A stretch of DNA of 64,000 nt from Glandiceps talaboti (taxonomy: Eukaryota; Hemichordata; Enteropneusta; Spengelidae), in contig NC_135551.1 in NCBI RefSeq assembly GCF_964340395.1, positions 19,996,003-20,060,002 of the forward strand, written 5' to 3'. Below, one piece after another: positions 10,447-58,960 of the stretch. The notes below the pieces were generated by a model. It had not been told where the DNA came from. It was given only the letters and a program-made list of their open reading frames with translations, and searched no databases. The translations under genes were made by a program, and so were the position numbers. How positions within the stretch are numbered: position 1 is the stretch's first letter; each line of letters starts with the position of its first letter.

Positions 10447-10450
10447 TAGT
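10447..10450. repeat. Target-site duplication of the LTR element, right copy
   Basis: TAGT, matching 5013-5016. Confidence 0.8.
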
Positions 10451-11345
10451 AATAACGACCGAAGCAATCAGTAACGTACCGTGCTTAACTTTGATACATA
10501 TTCAAACAGTCGTCGAAACGCAATCTCCCGCGAGGTACGATATAATAATTTGTAAAACGCAGGCTAGCAGGACGAGTTAACGAACCAAACGCGAATGACT
10601 TTAATATCCACACATTGCCGGTAAATAGAATTTTATTGGTGAATCAATATCAAAATAAGTATAGTTCTTTTGGGGATGCAACTATTAATGGATAATAACA
10701 ATTTCATGTTAACGTTGTTGTGTTACTTTTTATTTTTAGAAAATAGAAATATCGCTATATACTTATTTGGAATTCATACAAGTGTGACCGTAGACAAACA
10801 AACAAAGAAACAAAGAAACAACAAACTAACACACACGTGCACAGACAGACACAAACACACACACGAACGAACGAACGAACGAACGAACAAACAAACAAAC
10901 AAAATATGTACGGGTAAATGAAATATCATGTTAAACTCATGGATAAATATACAATGTATATAATGTATATACGGGATTGTATAGTACTATTGAAATAATA
11001 TCATGATACTATATGTTTCACTACATAGACTATCTATTTTGTTTTTATGGATAGTTTATACTGGACGTCCTATAGTATGCTTCTATACCCTAGATTATAT
11101 CAAATATTTCTAAGTTTATCAATTTGATTCAATCAATTCGTCTACAGTGACTTCAGCTAAATTTGATAGTAGTCGGAAAAATGTGAAATGCAGGTGGTCA
11201 TTGGTGGTTAAAAACAATTCAACATTATTGTTTACGATACTATTTGATTATTAGTATTTATTATCACATTTCCCATGATGCAACATTCAACATGGCGGGT
11301 TTGCAAGTTCCCTATTAAAGCTCCTGTTAGGATCCAGACTAAAAT
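10451..11345. other. Gene-free stretch with a short simple repeat
   Basis: No gene is seen. An impure (ACAA)/(GAAC) repeat occupies about 10795-10905 and accounts for the ORF there. Confidence 0.55.
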
Positions 11346-11501
11346 TCATGTGTGTGTGTGTGTGTTTGTTTGTTTGTTTGTTTGTTTGCTTGTTTGTTTA
11401 TGTGTGTGTTTGTGTTTGTTTGTTTGTTTGTGTGTGTGTGTGTGTTTTTGTGTGTTTGTGTTTGTTTGTGTGTGTGTATGTGTGTGTTTGTGTGTGTGTA
11501 T

Positions 11502-11552
<51 letters not shown>
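11346..11552. repeat. (TG)n/(TTTG)n microsatellite
   Basis: About 200 bases of alternating TG and TTTG units, ending in a pure (TG) run. Confidence 0.96.
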
Positions 11553-11553
<1 letters not shown>

Positions 11554-14375
11554 CAGAGCAGCATAAAAGATCAGTATAACTATAATCACACTTGATGTAG
11601 ACATAGATCCCGAGCTACGTCATATTAGATCCCTAGCTACGTCATATTAAAACCTTGTATTTGTAATCATTTATAAAAATAAGAAGATATGAGAAAAAGT
11701 TTTTAAAATATACTTTACTAAAATGTTCTCATAACGCAGTGTTTTATTTCTGTCACCATGTATTATATGAGTATTAAAGGTACCGACAGTGGTTTTCAAA
11801 GGCTTCATAAACGTATCCATCGCAAATATAACAAGTCACATTATACCGTAACCATAGTAACAGATCAACGGCCTCACTTGTTAGTTAATCTGAATGGAAT
11901 TTAATGTTGATAATAGTGTCTTATCCACTGCAACATTAGTCATAACTAGGAATATTAGTTGTTGTCATTTTTTTTCGTAGTTTATGTTTCTTCTGTTTTA
12001 ATTTGTTTTGTAGACATGGGTATTTACATTTAACGACCTGATAATCTAACCTTGCATGTATCCATAATTATAAAACATCGTTGTCATATAGCCTTCAATG
12101 ATTGGCTTAGATCGTATCACTTAACATGGACCACTGACCCATACTGACCTCAATTTGCATATAGGGGCACTATTCGCGATCTCTTTTCCTTAGGGCTATA
12201 TTCATGTAGCGCGGAAGTCTTGTCGAAATATTGGTATTATAGTTTTGGCTCTAGTAAAGTGATTTGAATTCATTCCTGAATACAAAATACAGGCTGTTTT
12301 ATGTTTTTTTTTTAAATGTTGATTAAATTTATGATAATAGGACACAATGCTATTTCGCGTCTTTATCCCTATACCATATTTCATTCTCGCACACCAGAGC
12401 TGTTATTTCTTCCGCGACACTGCGAAATATCGAAATAACGACGGCGCGTTTTGGACGGTGCCGTAAAAGAGGCTGTGGTTTACGACGATGTCCATATATC
12501 AATAGCATAACAAAATTGTCTCCGCCAAATCAAAAGTGGAATTAGTTCCCTTTTTATCAGATCCCAGATTGCAAACCGCCATATCCTTTCCAAATTAACG
12601 AAGTTGTATTCAAATAAAAATAAAACTCGATTTTGCTGTTGATAAAGAGATTACATCAGCCCATATATAGAACGATATCACGACGTCACCACATTGGTTA
12701 TTAATTATATTTCCTTATACATTGCATGCACTCAGACAAGATGTCAACGGCGGTTATTGTGCTTGTGAAAACACCGGTTTGTATAGGCAGTAGTGAGTGA
12801 ACTTAAAATTCAATTAAATAGTTAGTCACGACTCACCTACTTTACTTCAGTTCTATCCAAACATCATATGTTATTGACGGAGAAAAGGGTTGACAAAATA
12901 TGTATTGCTGAAGTACTCATGTTTTTTTTTTTTAAATCGTGTGTTCTATGACCAAATTTAGTTGCAATATGAGCTACGTCACGTTTTATCGTTACATGAT
13001 TTATCAAACTCTTGTGTACAGACTCAGGACAAATCAACCCATAACCGGCGATCTCCGTGAGTCCAAACTGCATAGGTCCGGGGCATAGGTATGCGGCCCT
13101 GACGGTTGAATAGGCACCTGAATTCACCCTAATATTAAAACATTAAAAAAACCCCAAAAACCCAAACAATTAAACAAGCACACAAACAAACAAACACAAA
13201 CACTCAAAAAACCCGAGTGAATGAATGAACAAACGAACGAATGAACGAAAGAACGAACAAACAAACAAACAAACAAACAAACAAACATCGTAATTCTAGA
13301 CAACACGATTCATGACGGATCGAACGCTCGACTTGCCCAAAACTGAACATTCTTTATAGGATTTTTATTTCAACTGAACTGTTTATCATATAACTGTTAA
13401 ACAAACCCGAGTGAGTGATTGGGAAACAGTCAGGTCACTAACGCGTAAACCCTTTCTTGGTAGATCATAGACAATATTGTCTATGGGTAGATCTACTAGC
13501 CAGAAAAGGTGACGTGAGGACAGTTTCCATTGAAGAACTAAAAGTGAATAACAAACTCAAAAACTTTTGGAGAATATGAGAATTAAAACTATCTCCCAAG
13601 GAACTGATGCCAGTCTAGTGCGTACCAGAAACTTTGCAATCATATGTATGAAAGAGGAATAATTTATAAAATAATTATAATGAAAAATCACCGTATTTAT
13701 TAATATCACATTAATTTGGTGCCGTTATATTCTTGGCAAATAACGACTGCACGTACTAACTAACTAAATAACATGATCATACAAATGAATTCTTATGCTG
13801 TTCCTATTGCAAAACAATATCCAAAAAAAAAAGTGTCGCCAAATTGGCGATATGGCGATGGCGGATGTAGAGAAGGAAATGAATCCCAAGTCGAGGCTGC
13901 GCTGACCTTGACCATTGTCAGAATTTCCGCATTTGAATGTGATCAGAAGATAATTAGAGTAACCGAGAGACCTTGAAAAATCAGGATATGCAACCGACTA
14001 CATGTGATATCACCGTGATGTTTGTAAGCACCTTTATGAGGTAGAAAAGTCCAGGACTTACATGACAGTAATCTTGTAATATTTGTAATCATTGTTTAAG
14101 ATCATAGACCCCGGGATTGACCCCATGTTCAGATTAAGTCTCTACTGTGTGTAGTAGACTAAACCATACAGATATATACACTGTATTAGGGAAGTGTCTT
14201 CTATTTATTTTCATTTTCTGGCGATCCAGAAGATTGTATTCTTCTGATGACTACTACAACCCCCCATGAAAAAAAAATGTGTAAAATGATTAGCCATCCT
14301 TACTCTCAATTTCTCGTTCCATATTGACAGTGTGGTATGGTATGTTCAGGGCAGTACAATGCAATACTTTATAAT
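11553..14375. other. Gene-free, CpG-normal stretch
   Basis: No exon or transposon is recognised. An impure (ACAA)/(GAAC) repeat lies at about 13160-13287. A near-perfect palindrome sits at 13460-13496 around CATAGACAATATTGTCTATG (13466-13485). By hand I count 26 CpG in 12001-12600. Confidence 0.55.
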
Positions 14376-14700
14376 ACAATACGATGCGATGCGATGCGAT
14401 GCGATGCGATGCGATGCGATGTGATGCGCGGGTGAGATGGGGTGCAATTCGCGATGCAATGCGATGCGATGCGGTGAGGTGCGGTGCGATTCGCGATACG
14501 GTGCGGTGCGGTGCGTGCGATGCGATGCGATGCGCAGAGAGAAACAAGGCATTACAATGCATCAGCACAACACAGCACAACACACCACTGTACACGCTTG
14601 TACAACACAACACAACACAACACAACACAACACAACACAACACAATGCAATACAACAGAGCACACCACAGCACAGCACAGCACAGCATAACGTACACAAT
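14376..14700. repeat. Pentanucleotide repeats (GATGC)n, (GGTGC)n and (CACAA)n
   Basis: Three neighbouring arrays: GATGC units from about 14382, degenerate GGTGC/GATGC units to about 14533, then CACAA/CACAG units from about 14570 to 14690. The six-frame ORFs over this block (Cys-Asp-Ala-Met-Arg and similar) are artefacts. Confidence 0.95.
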
Positions 14701-15780
14701 ACAATATACAGCAGTATATGCAATAGTACGACTAGAAATTGCAGGAGGGCCCGGCTAATCATTATATACAATTTATTTATTTAGTTCAGGGGATGTCACT
14801 AGTTAACTTAGAGAATCCTCTGAGTGCTCCTCCCCCCCCCAATAAAATACACTCCTTAAATTTGATATCAGTCAACGCATCACTGTGATCAGTGCTTTGA
14901 AGAATAAACATAGAAACATAATAATCCTGCTTTATATTGAATAGAATTCCATTTCATTTTTCAAGCGCCCAGACAAGCACAACGTCGGTTCTCAGACCAC
15001 TATAGAAAATATATAGTCGTCTGAGGTCTGGCCATGCCCAACACCTGGTGTTTTAGGATATTCTCTGTATGCCAACTGACTGTATCCCCAGTTAACGGAA
15101 AATGCTACAAATCAACAACAAACGCAACTTCACATTCGTGCATATTTCCCCATCATCAGTTGTGTTATACAATGTATTCCTGGTATTAAATCATGACTTG
15201 TGACAGATTAGGCCGAATGCAAACAAATCATATGAAGTGGGAAGAAAACAAATTAAAAGGAAACGCTCTTAAGGGGGATTCCCATATGCCTAGGCCTGCT
15301 GCTAACAGTGGGCCAACACATCCAGAGTTCACCGTACACCGTATATTATTTCCGATGTGACAGGCAGCCTTGGAGTCGAGTGCTGTGTCGTGATACAAAC
15401 CGGATACTATGGCTTTGGATGTACACATAATTACCAGTGCGCCATCATACGACTTAGCGCGGAGATCGCAGCATGGTGGAAATGGAGTTTGACGTTGTAG
15501 TATATGCTAGGAATATATTGAAATGATATAGATTTAGAAGTGAATACATTGGGTCAAAACACAATAATAAGAAGTGGTCTCATTACATTGTATGGCGGCG
15601 GCGAGGGGGGGGGGGGTTGTGGCCCAGGGAGCAGCGACATTTGATGAGCGATTAGATTTTCTGTGGTGGAATAAAACCGATTTTTACCTCATCTTGTCTT
15701 CTTTCCCCCCCTGGCTAGTCCAAGGCTTCTCTTCCAACTGACTATAGTCACTCGTCATTGACTTAAAAAAAAGTATGCCA
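14701..15780. other. Gene-free stretch
   Basis: Nothing supportable. A poly-G patch lies near 15605-15616. Confidence 0.5.
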
Positions 15781-16162
15781 TCAATATCACAGGGGACCCA
15801 GGAACCGTGTGACAAACAAAACAAAACAAAACAAAACAAAACAAACAAATAAATAAACTATCAAATAAATGACATATGAGCAAGCAAACGAACGACAAGT
15901 ATAGGGACAAATAAAATAATTAAATAAACCAGCAAATAAACAGATACTCGTGGGGGTATACTAGATATGTTTTTTGTACCCATCACTATAAAAAACACTA
16001 TACCCCCACGAGTATATGTTTATTTGCTGGTTTAATATTTAAATATTTTCTTTGTCCCTATACTTGTCGTTCGTTTGCTTCCTCATTTGTCATTTATTTG
16101 ATAGTTTATTTATTTGTTTATTTTCTTTGTCACACGTTTCCTGGGTCCCCTGTGTCAATATC
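15781..16162. mobile_element. Palindromic foldback element with 7-8 bp target duplication
   Basis: The arms run from 15788 and to 16154 and are reverse complements nearly end to end. The outer ends are CACAGGGGACCCAGGAA and its complement. The inner ends include ACTCGTGGGGGTATA (15945-15960 region) and its complement (15999-16013). The middle loop is under 40 bases and can itself pair. Arms differ mainly by an expanded (ACAAA)n on the left. The sequence TCAATATC lies on both sides (15781-15788 and 16155-16162), a target duplication of 7 or 8 bp. That length, and ends rich in CAGGG, point to hAT-type mobilisation. There is no coding capacity. Confidence 0.85.
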
Positions 16163-16703
16163 TAAGTGAACACATGTATATCCTTATAACTAGCCTACCA
16201 AGGTAGCGGTTACATCAACACTTTACCCCTATAAAATTATCACATCGAGTATATTATAAAGGTGGACCACTAATCACAGAGACCACATATTATTGCTTAT
16301 ATTGTTGTTTTCCTTAGGAAAAACAAGAGGATCGAGAGCTACAGTACTGCATCTAATACAATGTAACGTTACGAATGGGAATGATGTTACTACTTTTGTT
16401 CCATCTTGCGTGGATGGATAAAACATGTCATTGCCAATTATGCTGCCAGGATATATATACTGCTCGAGACAGTGCAAAATGTTTTTTCATTTACATATAT
16501 TTGAGCTATATTTGGTCACAAGTCGGCTGTTTACGTCTGTAAATTATGGTACAGTTCACCGAAATATAATACAATTCTAAATAGTTCAAGCGCGAGCAAG
16601 GCCTCGGTTGACGCAGGGTGTTATTGTTTTCCTATCCACATGACGTAAAACAGTTCCGAGGACTTCCGACAATAGTCGAGTTTGGAAGGTGACTTCGGCA
16701 CAC
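16163..16703. other. Upstream region of the ZC3H12-like gene
   Basis: No gene is seen. CpG becomes frequent from about 16590. It probably includes the distal promoter. No TATA box is evident. Confidence 0.5.
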
Positions 16704-16716
16704 TGACCTTTGACCC
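16704..16716 (-). promoter_or_regulatory. DR1-type nuclear receptor half-site pair
   Basis: TGACCT-T-TGACCC is two receptor half-sites spaced by one base, the arrangement bound by HNF4 or RXR heterodimers. It lies 135 bases before the start codon of the ZC3H12-like gene, in a CpG-containing stretch. Binding is inferred from sequence only. Confidence 0.4.
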
Positions 16717-16850
16717 CATCTTATTGTATCTTACACTGTATCACAGAGCAAACCGTCGAAAGAAGAAACGCAGTACATGCCCATATGTCTCTGACTGCAC
16801 AAGCTCAATGGAGGGTTTTTAGACGTAAATAACCGTATAAGCAGAGAGAA

Positions 16851-52577
<35,727 letters not shown>

Positions 52578-53966
52578 TTGCCATGGGTGGTGTCAAGTTA
52601 TCACTTGTCAAATTAGGTCTAGTGTAAGTCATCAGACAGAAGATGATCGCCTCCAGTGATATGCCCAACACCACTCACTGTCTGCGGTAAAATGTCACAG
52701 ACTTTCTAACATGATAATGCCTACACTTAACCCGCCGCTGTTTAAGGTTTGGACAGTATCTAGGGACACATGTTTGTTTTTAGTGTCTCCTTTGTACACA
52801 TAGATATCTATAAAAAAAAGGAGGCTTGTACTCGCCATGTAAACAGCACACTCAGGTAGAGTCCTTCGTGCCAAGGGAAGGAAGAGAAAGGCAACAAGTG
52901 GTTGATAAAACACCATTCCTGATAATAATCATGTACAGTTGCGAAGTCAAACAAAACGAGAACTTGATATTACCAAGCCTTCAAAAGTCTGCTCATGTAT
53001 TCTAATAGTATTGTTGTTTTTACAGATACTGAAAGAGCTTAGAATATTTTTTCTGAAAAAGCAGTACTTTTTTTTAGCTCGGCCACACAAATGCCAAACA
53101 GTACACAAGAAAAGTGAACATTCTCGATCTTTTTAGGATATTATTTCTGTTTTTGAAATGATAGAGGATGAAAAAATACGATTTCGTGTGTACCTGTAAA
53201 GTTAACGTGGGGAAAGTCTGAACGTCTTCATGAATGACAAAATGCACTGATGATTTAAGTCAGTGAGGGGTTGACAAGGTCAAAGGTCAATGTGGGGGAA
53301 GGCCAAAGGTCAACTTGCAGTCATTTAGGAAAGTGAGGGTATTAGAGTAAGGATTCCAGAAACTAGTTTTAGTGTGTATATTTTTTTTGTTGGACACCAG
53401 TACTTCTTACAAGTGTGCTGCTGTTATTAAGTTTTACTATTTTGTGCACCCAATAAGTGCACTTTTTAATCTTTTATGCACGGTACGAGCAACTCACGGT
53501 GTGTCTTTGCAATATTTTTGCAAATGACAACATACAGGAGATATTTATCCTGCCTAGTAGTTCATACAAGTTGTTTTTAAAAAAAGAAACATTGTAAAAT
53601 TATCATGTTTAAGTACAAAGCGTGTAAACTTTTAATGAAAGTTGTCTCTTTTGTGAGATGTATTATAACCAAGAAAATTATAACGTAGATGTGTAAAACG
53701 AGCTCCTATACGTTGGTTTATTTGTTTAGACATCACACCCCATTTTAACATAGTTTATTAATTTGTCTTCACTGCTATCTAACAAGGTAACTGTTCATAT
53801 TTTCTGAAAAATTGAACACTGAAATATTGAGTTTTCACCAATAAGTTGTACTTTTTATATACGTAGAAATTTTTTATTTCATGTATATCATATGTTATAC
53901 AACAATTTGAAATGTCAAGTTACCAGTGCATAGAATCGTAACGCACAACTATGGTAGGTTTGACCG

Positions 53967-53985
53967 TACACATTGAAAGTGTGTA
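53967..53985 (+). ncRNA. 3' UTR hairpin, GAA triloop, copy 1
   Basis: TACACATT-GAA-AGTGTGTA forms an 8-bp stem with one G-U pair and a three-base loop. A second copy lies 115 bases downstream in a partly duplicated segment. Confidence 0.45.
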
Positions 53986-54081
53986 GACTAAAGTGGGGGG
54001 TGGGGGTGGGGCTACTGTTTGGTTGTTAGGACAGCTTCTAGATAATGGTCATAGTGTAAGCATAGCATACCATGCTAACTG

Positions 54082-54100
54082 TACACACTGAAAGTGTGTA
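54082..54100 (+). ncRNA. 3' UTR hairpin, GAA triloop, copy 2
   Basis: TACACACT-GAA-AGTGTGTA forms a perfect 8-bp stem. Compared with copy 1, a T-to-C change turns a G-U pair into G-C, which preserves the fold. Confidence 0.45.
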
Positions 54101-55382
54101 GACAGAGGGGGTACCATTTAGTTGTTGGGACAGTTTCTACAAAAGTCAGAATACCGTGCTAATTTTACTCAAATTATTTCCTGAACATATACAACCACTA
54201 TGTAGTTGTTTTCACAGAATTTTACCACAAATACATCCCCCCCCCCCCCCCCGAGTTATTTATTTCGATCTTTCATTCATTTATCATAATAATCAGCCAT
54301 TGACCAATCGTATAGGAGCTCTCTGTAAGTGCAATAATATTTATTGCACCGTATTTACACCTTATAAGACGAAAACTTAAAAATGTCTTACTGCAGTCCT
54401 CCTAGGTGTACAAACTCAACAATGTCAACTTTGAGCTTTTTTTTTGGAACACTAACTCCAAACACGAAACTTGGATGCGTGTTCTCATCGGAAGAAAAAA
54501 AACAACTGATTTATCACACTGAGTCAAAGCATACACTCTTGTTTATCTGTGGTCAAGAATGAAAATGTGGAAAAATTACCATCGGCATGATGGAAACAAT
54601 GTGATGTCATATGACCACTTGAGGTTAAAGTTCAAAGTTCCAGGAAGGTCAAAGTTGACAGTGTTACAATACACTGTATGGGGGACGTCTAGTAACGAAG
54701 TATAGCCAATGCTGGCTGCATAATAAATTTATACTCTATATATCTTTTTAATTGTAAATTGTGATTTCATATTTCTATCTGTTAGAAGCTAAGTATTTGT
54801 TCAAACTCTTGTAAAAGTTTGCTTATTATATCTAAAAAAAAATGATAAAAAAAAATGCATAGTTTTGTTAGAATCTGTCAGCTAGTGTAGTCTCGTTGCA
54901 TGCATGCCTGGAAAACTTTTCAAAAATTGAAAATGTGTTTTTTTTTTTTTCTGATCCATTTTGAGAACACGTTGTATAAAGCACTGTAAGTAGCTCATTG
55001 GTGGAGTGTGTGCTGTTCTATTTACTGGATTATTGAAATGTTCTCGTCATTTGTTCCCGAGAAATTTTATGTGATTTCTTTTTGTATATTTCATAGTTGT
55101 TATTGGTGTTTGTCTGTCGAAATGAAAGTCATTTTTCTCTTGTATTGTATAAATGAAGCCTAATAACCAAAGTATATACTTGTTATGTTTATGTGTGTAG
55201 ATGAAGGCATTATGATATACCCATCATAAGGTTAGCACGAGAGGGTGATATTTTAAATTATTTACTGTGATGTGGGTAGAAAAAGTGGGTGATATTTGAA
55301 ATTATTTACCTGTGATGTGGGGTCACATTATTGACCTGAAATAAATTACGTTGTATCTATGTATGACGTTTGAGTTCTGTGA

Positions 55383-55547
<165 letters not shown>

Positions 55548-55659
55548 TTTGAGGAGTTTCTTTATTACTGTATTGTAGTCTATTAATGACAGAATAAGTG
55601 CTTATATTTAAAGCTATGGTACCTGAGCAGGCTGCAAACATTTTTGACGAGTGAAAAAT

Positions 55660-56335
55660 TCAACCAAAACCTCCCTGGTAAAACTCCATAGTGATGAAGT
55701 AATTACTCCAGTGATAACCTTATCTCTATAGTGATAAAGTTACCTCCAAAGTGATATAATTACCTCCATAGTGATGCAGTAACTGCCATAGTGATGAAGT
55801 TACTCCAAAGTGATATAATTACCTCCATTCTGATAAAGTACCCCATAGTGATAGCGCGAAACCATTACGCTTGAAGCTACCCACAACGATAAAATCACTT
55901 GATAGCAATAAAACTACCCCCCCTCCTTAATAATAGTCACCCACATAGCGATAAGCTACTCACATAGAGATAAAACTATGCCCATAGTGATAGAGCTACC
56001 TCCATAGAGATAGTTACCACCCATAGTGATAGAGCTACCCCAGAGATACAGCTACCCCCACAGCGATAATCTACTCACGTAAAGATAAAGCTATGCCCAT
56101 AGTGATAGAGCTACCCCCATAGAGATAGTTACCACCCATAGTGATAGAGCTACCCCAGAGATACAGCTACCCCCACAGCGATAAGCTACTCACGTAGAGA
56201 TAAAGCTATGGCCATAGTGATAGAGATATACCCCCACAGAGATATTAGCTACTTGCGTAGAGATAAAGCTATGGCCATAGTGATAGAGCTACCCCCATAG
56301 AGATAGAGCTACCCATAGCAACTGAGTCAACCCCG
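55660..56335. repeat. Degenerate tandem repeat, CCATAGTGATA core
   Basis: Dozens of 13-18 bp units based on CCATAGTGATAGAGCTAC, organised in part as higher-order repeats of about 95-125 bp (for example 55978-56060 versus 56093-56180). The unit length varies. Confidence 0.9.
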
Positions 56336-57088
56336 TGGAGATTAATTTTCACAACATATCAGTAATTGGAACTCAGCCTAAACTGTATCAGTTGATAATA
56401 CACTCAGACTAAATTGAATGTATGAGGTAATAAACTTAAGTTATAAAACTTGACTTAAATGTTTTCAAAACAACAGGACACCACTTCTTATTAAAAGTCA
56501 TTTTTTCCTGAAAGATTAAGGTTGTCCACAGTCAGATCTGTTACAGTCAGTTACTTGTTTTTTTAAAGTTTTTTTTTTAAATTTATAACAATTCAGCAAG
56601 GCAATAGTCTAATGTGTGTGGGATCAGGAATAAAGTATTGAATCTTATATATATGGAAGTCTTCAGCTCAGATTTTGATAAAAGCAAGTTGACACAGGTT
56701 TGAGTACAATGTATGAAATGTGAAGAATAATATGTACACTTGTCGTTCTGTGACTGAAATCTATCCATGATGCAATTAGTTTAGTCTGACTATAGTTTAG
56801 TACATAAGGGCTTCCACACTAGCCTGTCCAGAGCTGAAGTACATGGTTAGAAAAAGGAACAACGATAATAGTATTTTAAAGTCGACATTTACTGAACATA
56901 AATACTAAAACAAAAATGTGTGAAAATGACAGTTACTATGGCTTTAAAATGTCACTTCATAGTTTTCATGGGAACATTATCATGTCAAGAGATATGGATG
57001 GTTAAGTTTGTTTTGTAACATTTAATGCTACTTGATTAGCTTTATTATTGATTCAGGAGTGAGACCGCTTTAGCCCCATCCCTACCTC
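56336..57088. other. Gene-free stretch
   Basis: I see nothing supportable here. Confidence 0.5.
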
Positions 57089-57302
57089 AACCAACTTATT
57101 CATGCAACCAACCAATCAACCAATCCACTCAAAAACAAACCAACTACCCACTCAAGCCATTCACCCATTCATCCAACCAACCACCCAACCCATCCTCCCA
57201 ATAAATCAACCCACTAACCCACCCAACCCATCCTCCCAACAAACCAACCCATACACACACCCACCCACCCACCCACCCACCCACACAACAAACCAACTTA
57301 CC
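57089..57302. repeat. (AACC)n/(CCCA)n simple repeat
   Basis: A degenerate C/A-rich tetranucleotide tract, purest at about 57256-57284 (CCCA units). The Pro-Thr-Asn-Gln ORF over it is an artefact. Confidence 0.9.
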
Positions 57303-58735
57303 CAATGCTATCCTACAGTGATGCTCATTAATCTGATTAAAATCTAACGTGGGAATATGATACAGCTCAACTGTTTCATTTATACCTCTATTTCCTTCAG
57401 AAGTGTTGTTTGTTTTTTATTTTGTTTTTCTGGGATTAAGCACCTTCCCCACAAACCACCCCATACACCCAAGGAAGATGTTCACTCCCAAAATCACAAA
57501 ATCAAAAACAAATGACAATAATATGAAGGAAACAGAGGTAAACAAAGCAACCTAACTGTATCCCCACATCAGACTTTAACCACATTACAGTGATGCTTGA
57601 CGACAGTTATACGACCATTTATGATTATAATTTTGGACCTGGTATGTGTAATGGTTACTTTCATTTCAACAGAATTTGAAAAAAAATTGTTATTTAAAGT
57701 AGTAGATTATGTAGCACTAGTAGTAGTAGTACATGTGTTCATGGAAAAATAATACATATACTTTACGAATTACACCAAATGAGAAATAAATTAGGAAAAA
57801 ATGTAAGAAAATAGCTGGTAAACTTTCCAGAATTTATCAAGAAATTTGCGAAAAAATTAATCAGTTTTATCAGTACAGAATGGTTTAGATGTGTATGTAA
57901 ATGTATGTACTCTGCATAGTTGACACTTGGAAATAATCTCAGTGAAAGGCCCACAAAATTTGGAAAATTTTAAAATAAAATTTGGTAATTTGGTGTAGAT
58001 TTTTGAAATTTTTGTACCTAAATTTGAGACAGGCTTATTAGTCTGTTTTACAAACATACTTTCTCACCAAAATCATGGAGTGATTTTACCAAAAAAAAAA
58101 AAAAAAGAAGAGAAAAAATCCTTGGAAATCTGTCATAAATTTTTTGGTGGGAAACTTTCAAGTGTGTAAATAAGTTTGAAAGGGATATGGGTAGTGTGTG
58201 ATCTGTCTCACATTTCATGTAATTTTTTTTTTGAAAACAGGAAATAACCGGCCCTTTGAATCACAGTATGTTGTGAAATCAGGAAGCAGAGAATGACATC
58301 ATCACAAAAAACTCTCCGATTACTGTGACAGTTTTGAAATATTTTAAATACCAACTTATTGATATATCCAACTGGGACTATTTTCACTTTTTTGTGTGGC
58401 AAACTTGTGACACAAATTACTTATAATGTAATGAGAAATGATTGCAAGAAACGTAGATGATGACAATATTATGTTATATTGAAGCATATATAAAGGTTAT
58501 AATATATAAAGAATTAATATGTGGACAGTAACGTATATTTACTTTGGAATGGTAAATTTGAAACAAATACAACATTTCGATCCATTAACTATGAACCTTG
58601 ATCACTCAATTTGATTACCATCAGAATTAAGTCATAACTGGTAGTCTAGCTGTTGCGCCAACTTTTCAGCATATGTCGGTCCCTTTCACAAACATTTTGT
58701 AGTTGAAATATAACAGTTGTATAATTCTTGTGACC
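57303..58735. other. Gene-free stretch
   Basis: A poly-A run at about 58091-58106 and A/T-rich DNA. No exon is recognised. Confidence 0.5.
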
Positions 58736-58950
58736 GACTCAAACCCAGGGTGAGTGTTCTACAGACTTGATGGGTAGGCTGTATCACTCAGCCGTGTCTC
58801 ACTCACAAACCCAGGGTGAGTGTTCTACAGACTTGATGAGAAAGCTGTACCACTCAGCCATGTTTCACACACAAACCCAGGGTGAGTGTTCTACAGACTA
58901 CATGGGAAGGCTGTACCACTTAGCCATGTCTCACTCACAAGATGAGCGTG
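58736..58950. repeat. About 66-bp minisatellite, 3 copies
   Basis: ACCCAGGGTGAGTGTTCTAC starts units near 58744, 58810 and 58876, with few substitutions. It abuts the inverted-repeat element that follows. Confidence 0.92.
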
Positions 58951-58960
58951 AATTTGTGGG

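Larger units (their letters stand above)
52578..55345 (+). other. Inferred 3' UTR of the ZC3H12-like gene
   Basis: No further coding sequence is seen. AATAAA signals occur at 54722-54727 and 55340-55345; either could end the transcript. It contains two related hairpins (53967-53985, 54082-54100), several DR1-like AGGTCAAAGGTCA motifs (53277-53289 and, degenerate, near 53301 and 54635), a poly-C run near 54238 and AT-rich tracts. The true end needs transcript data. Confidence 0.55.
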
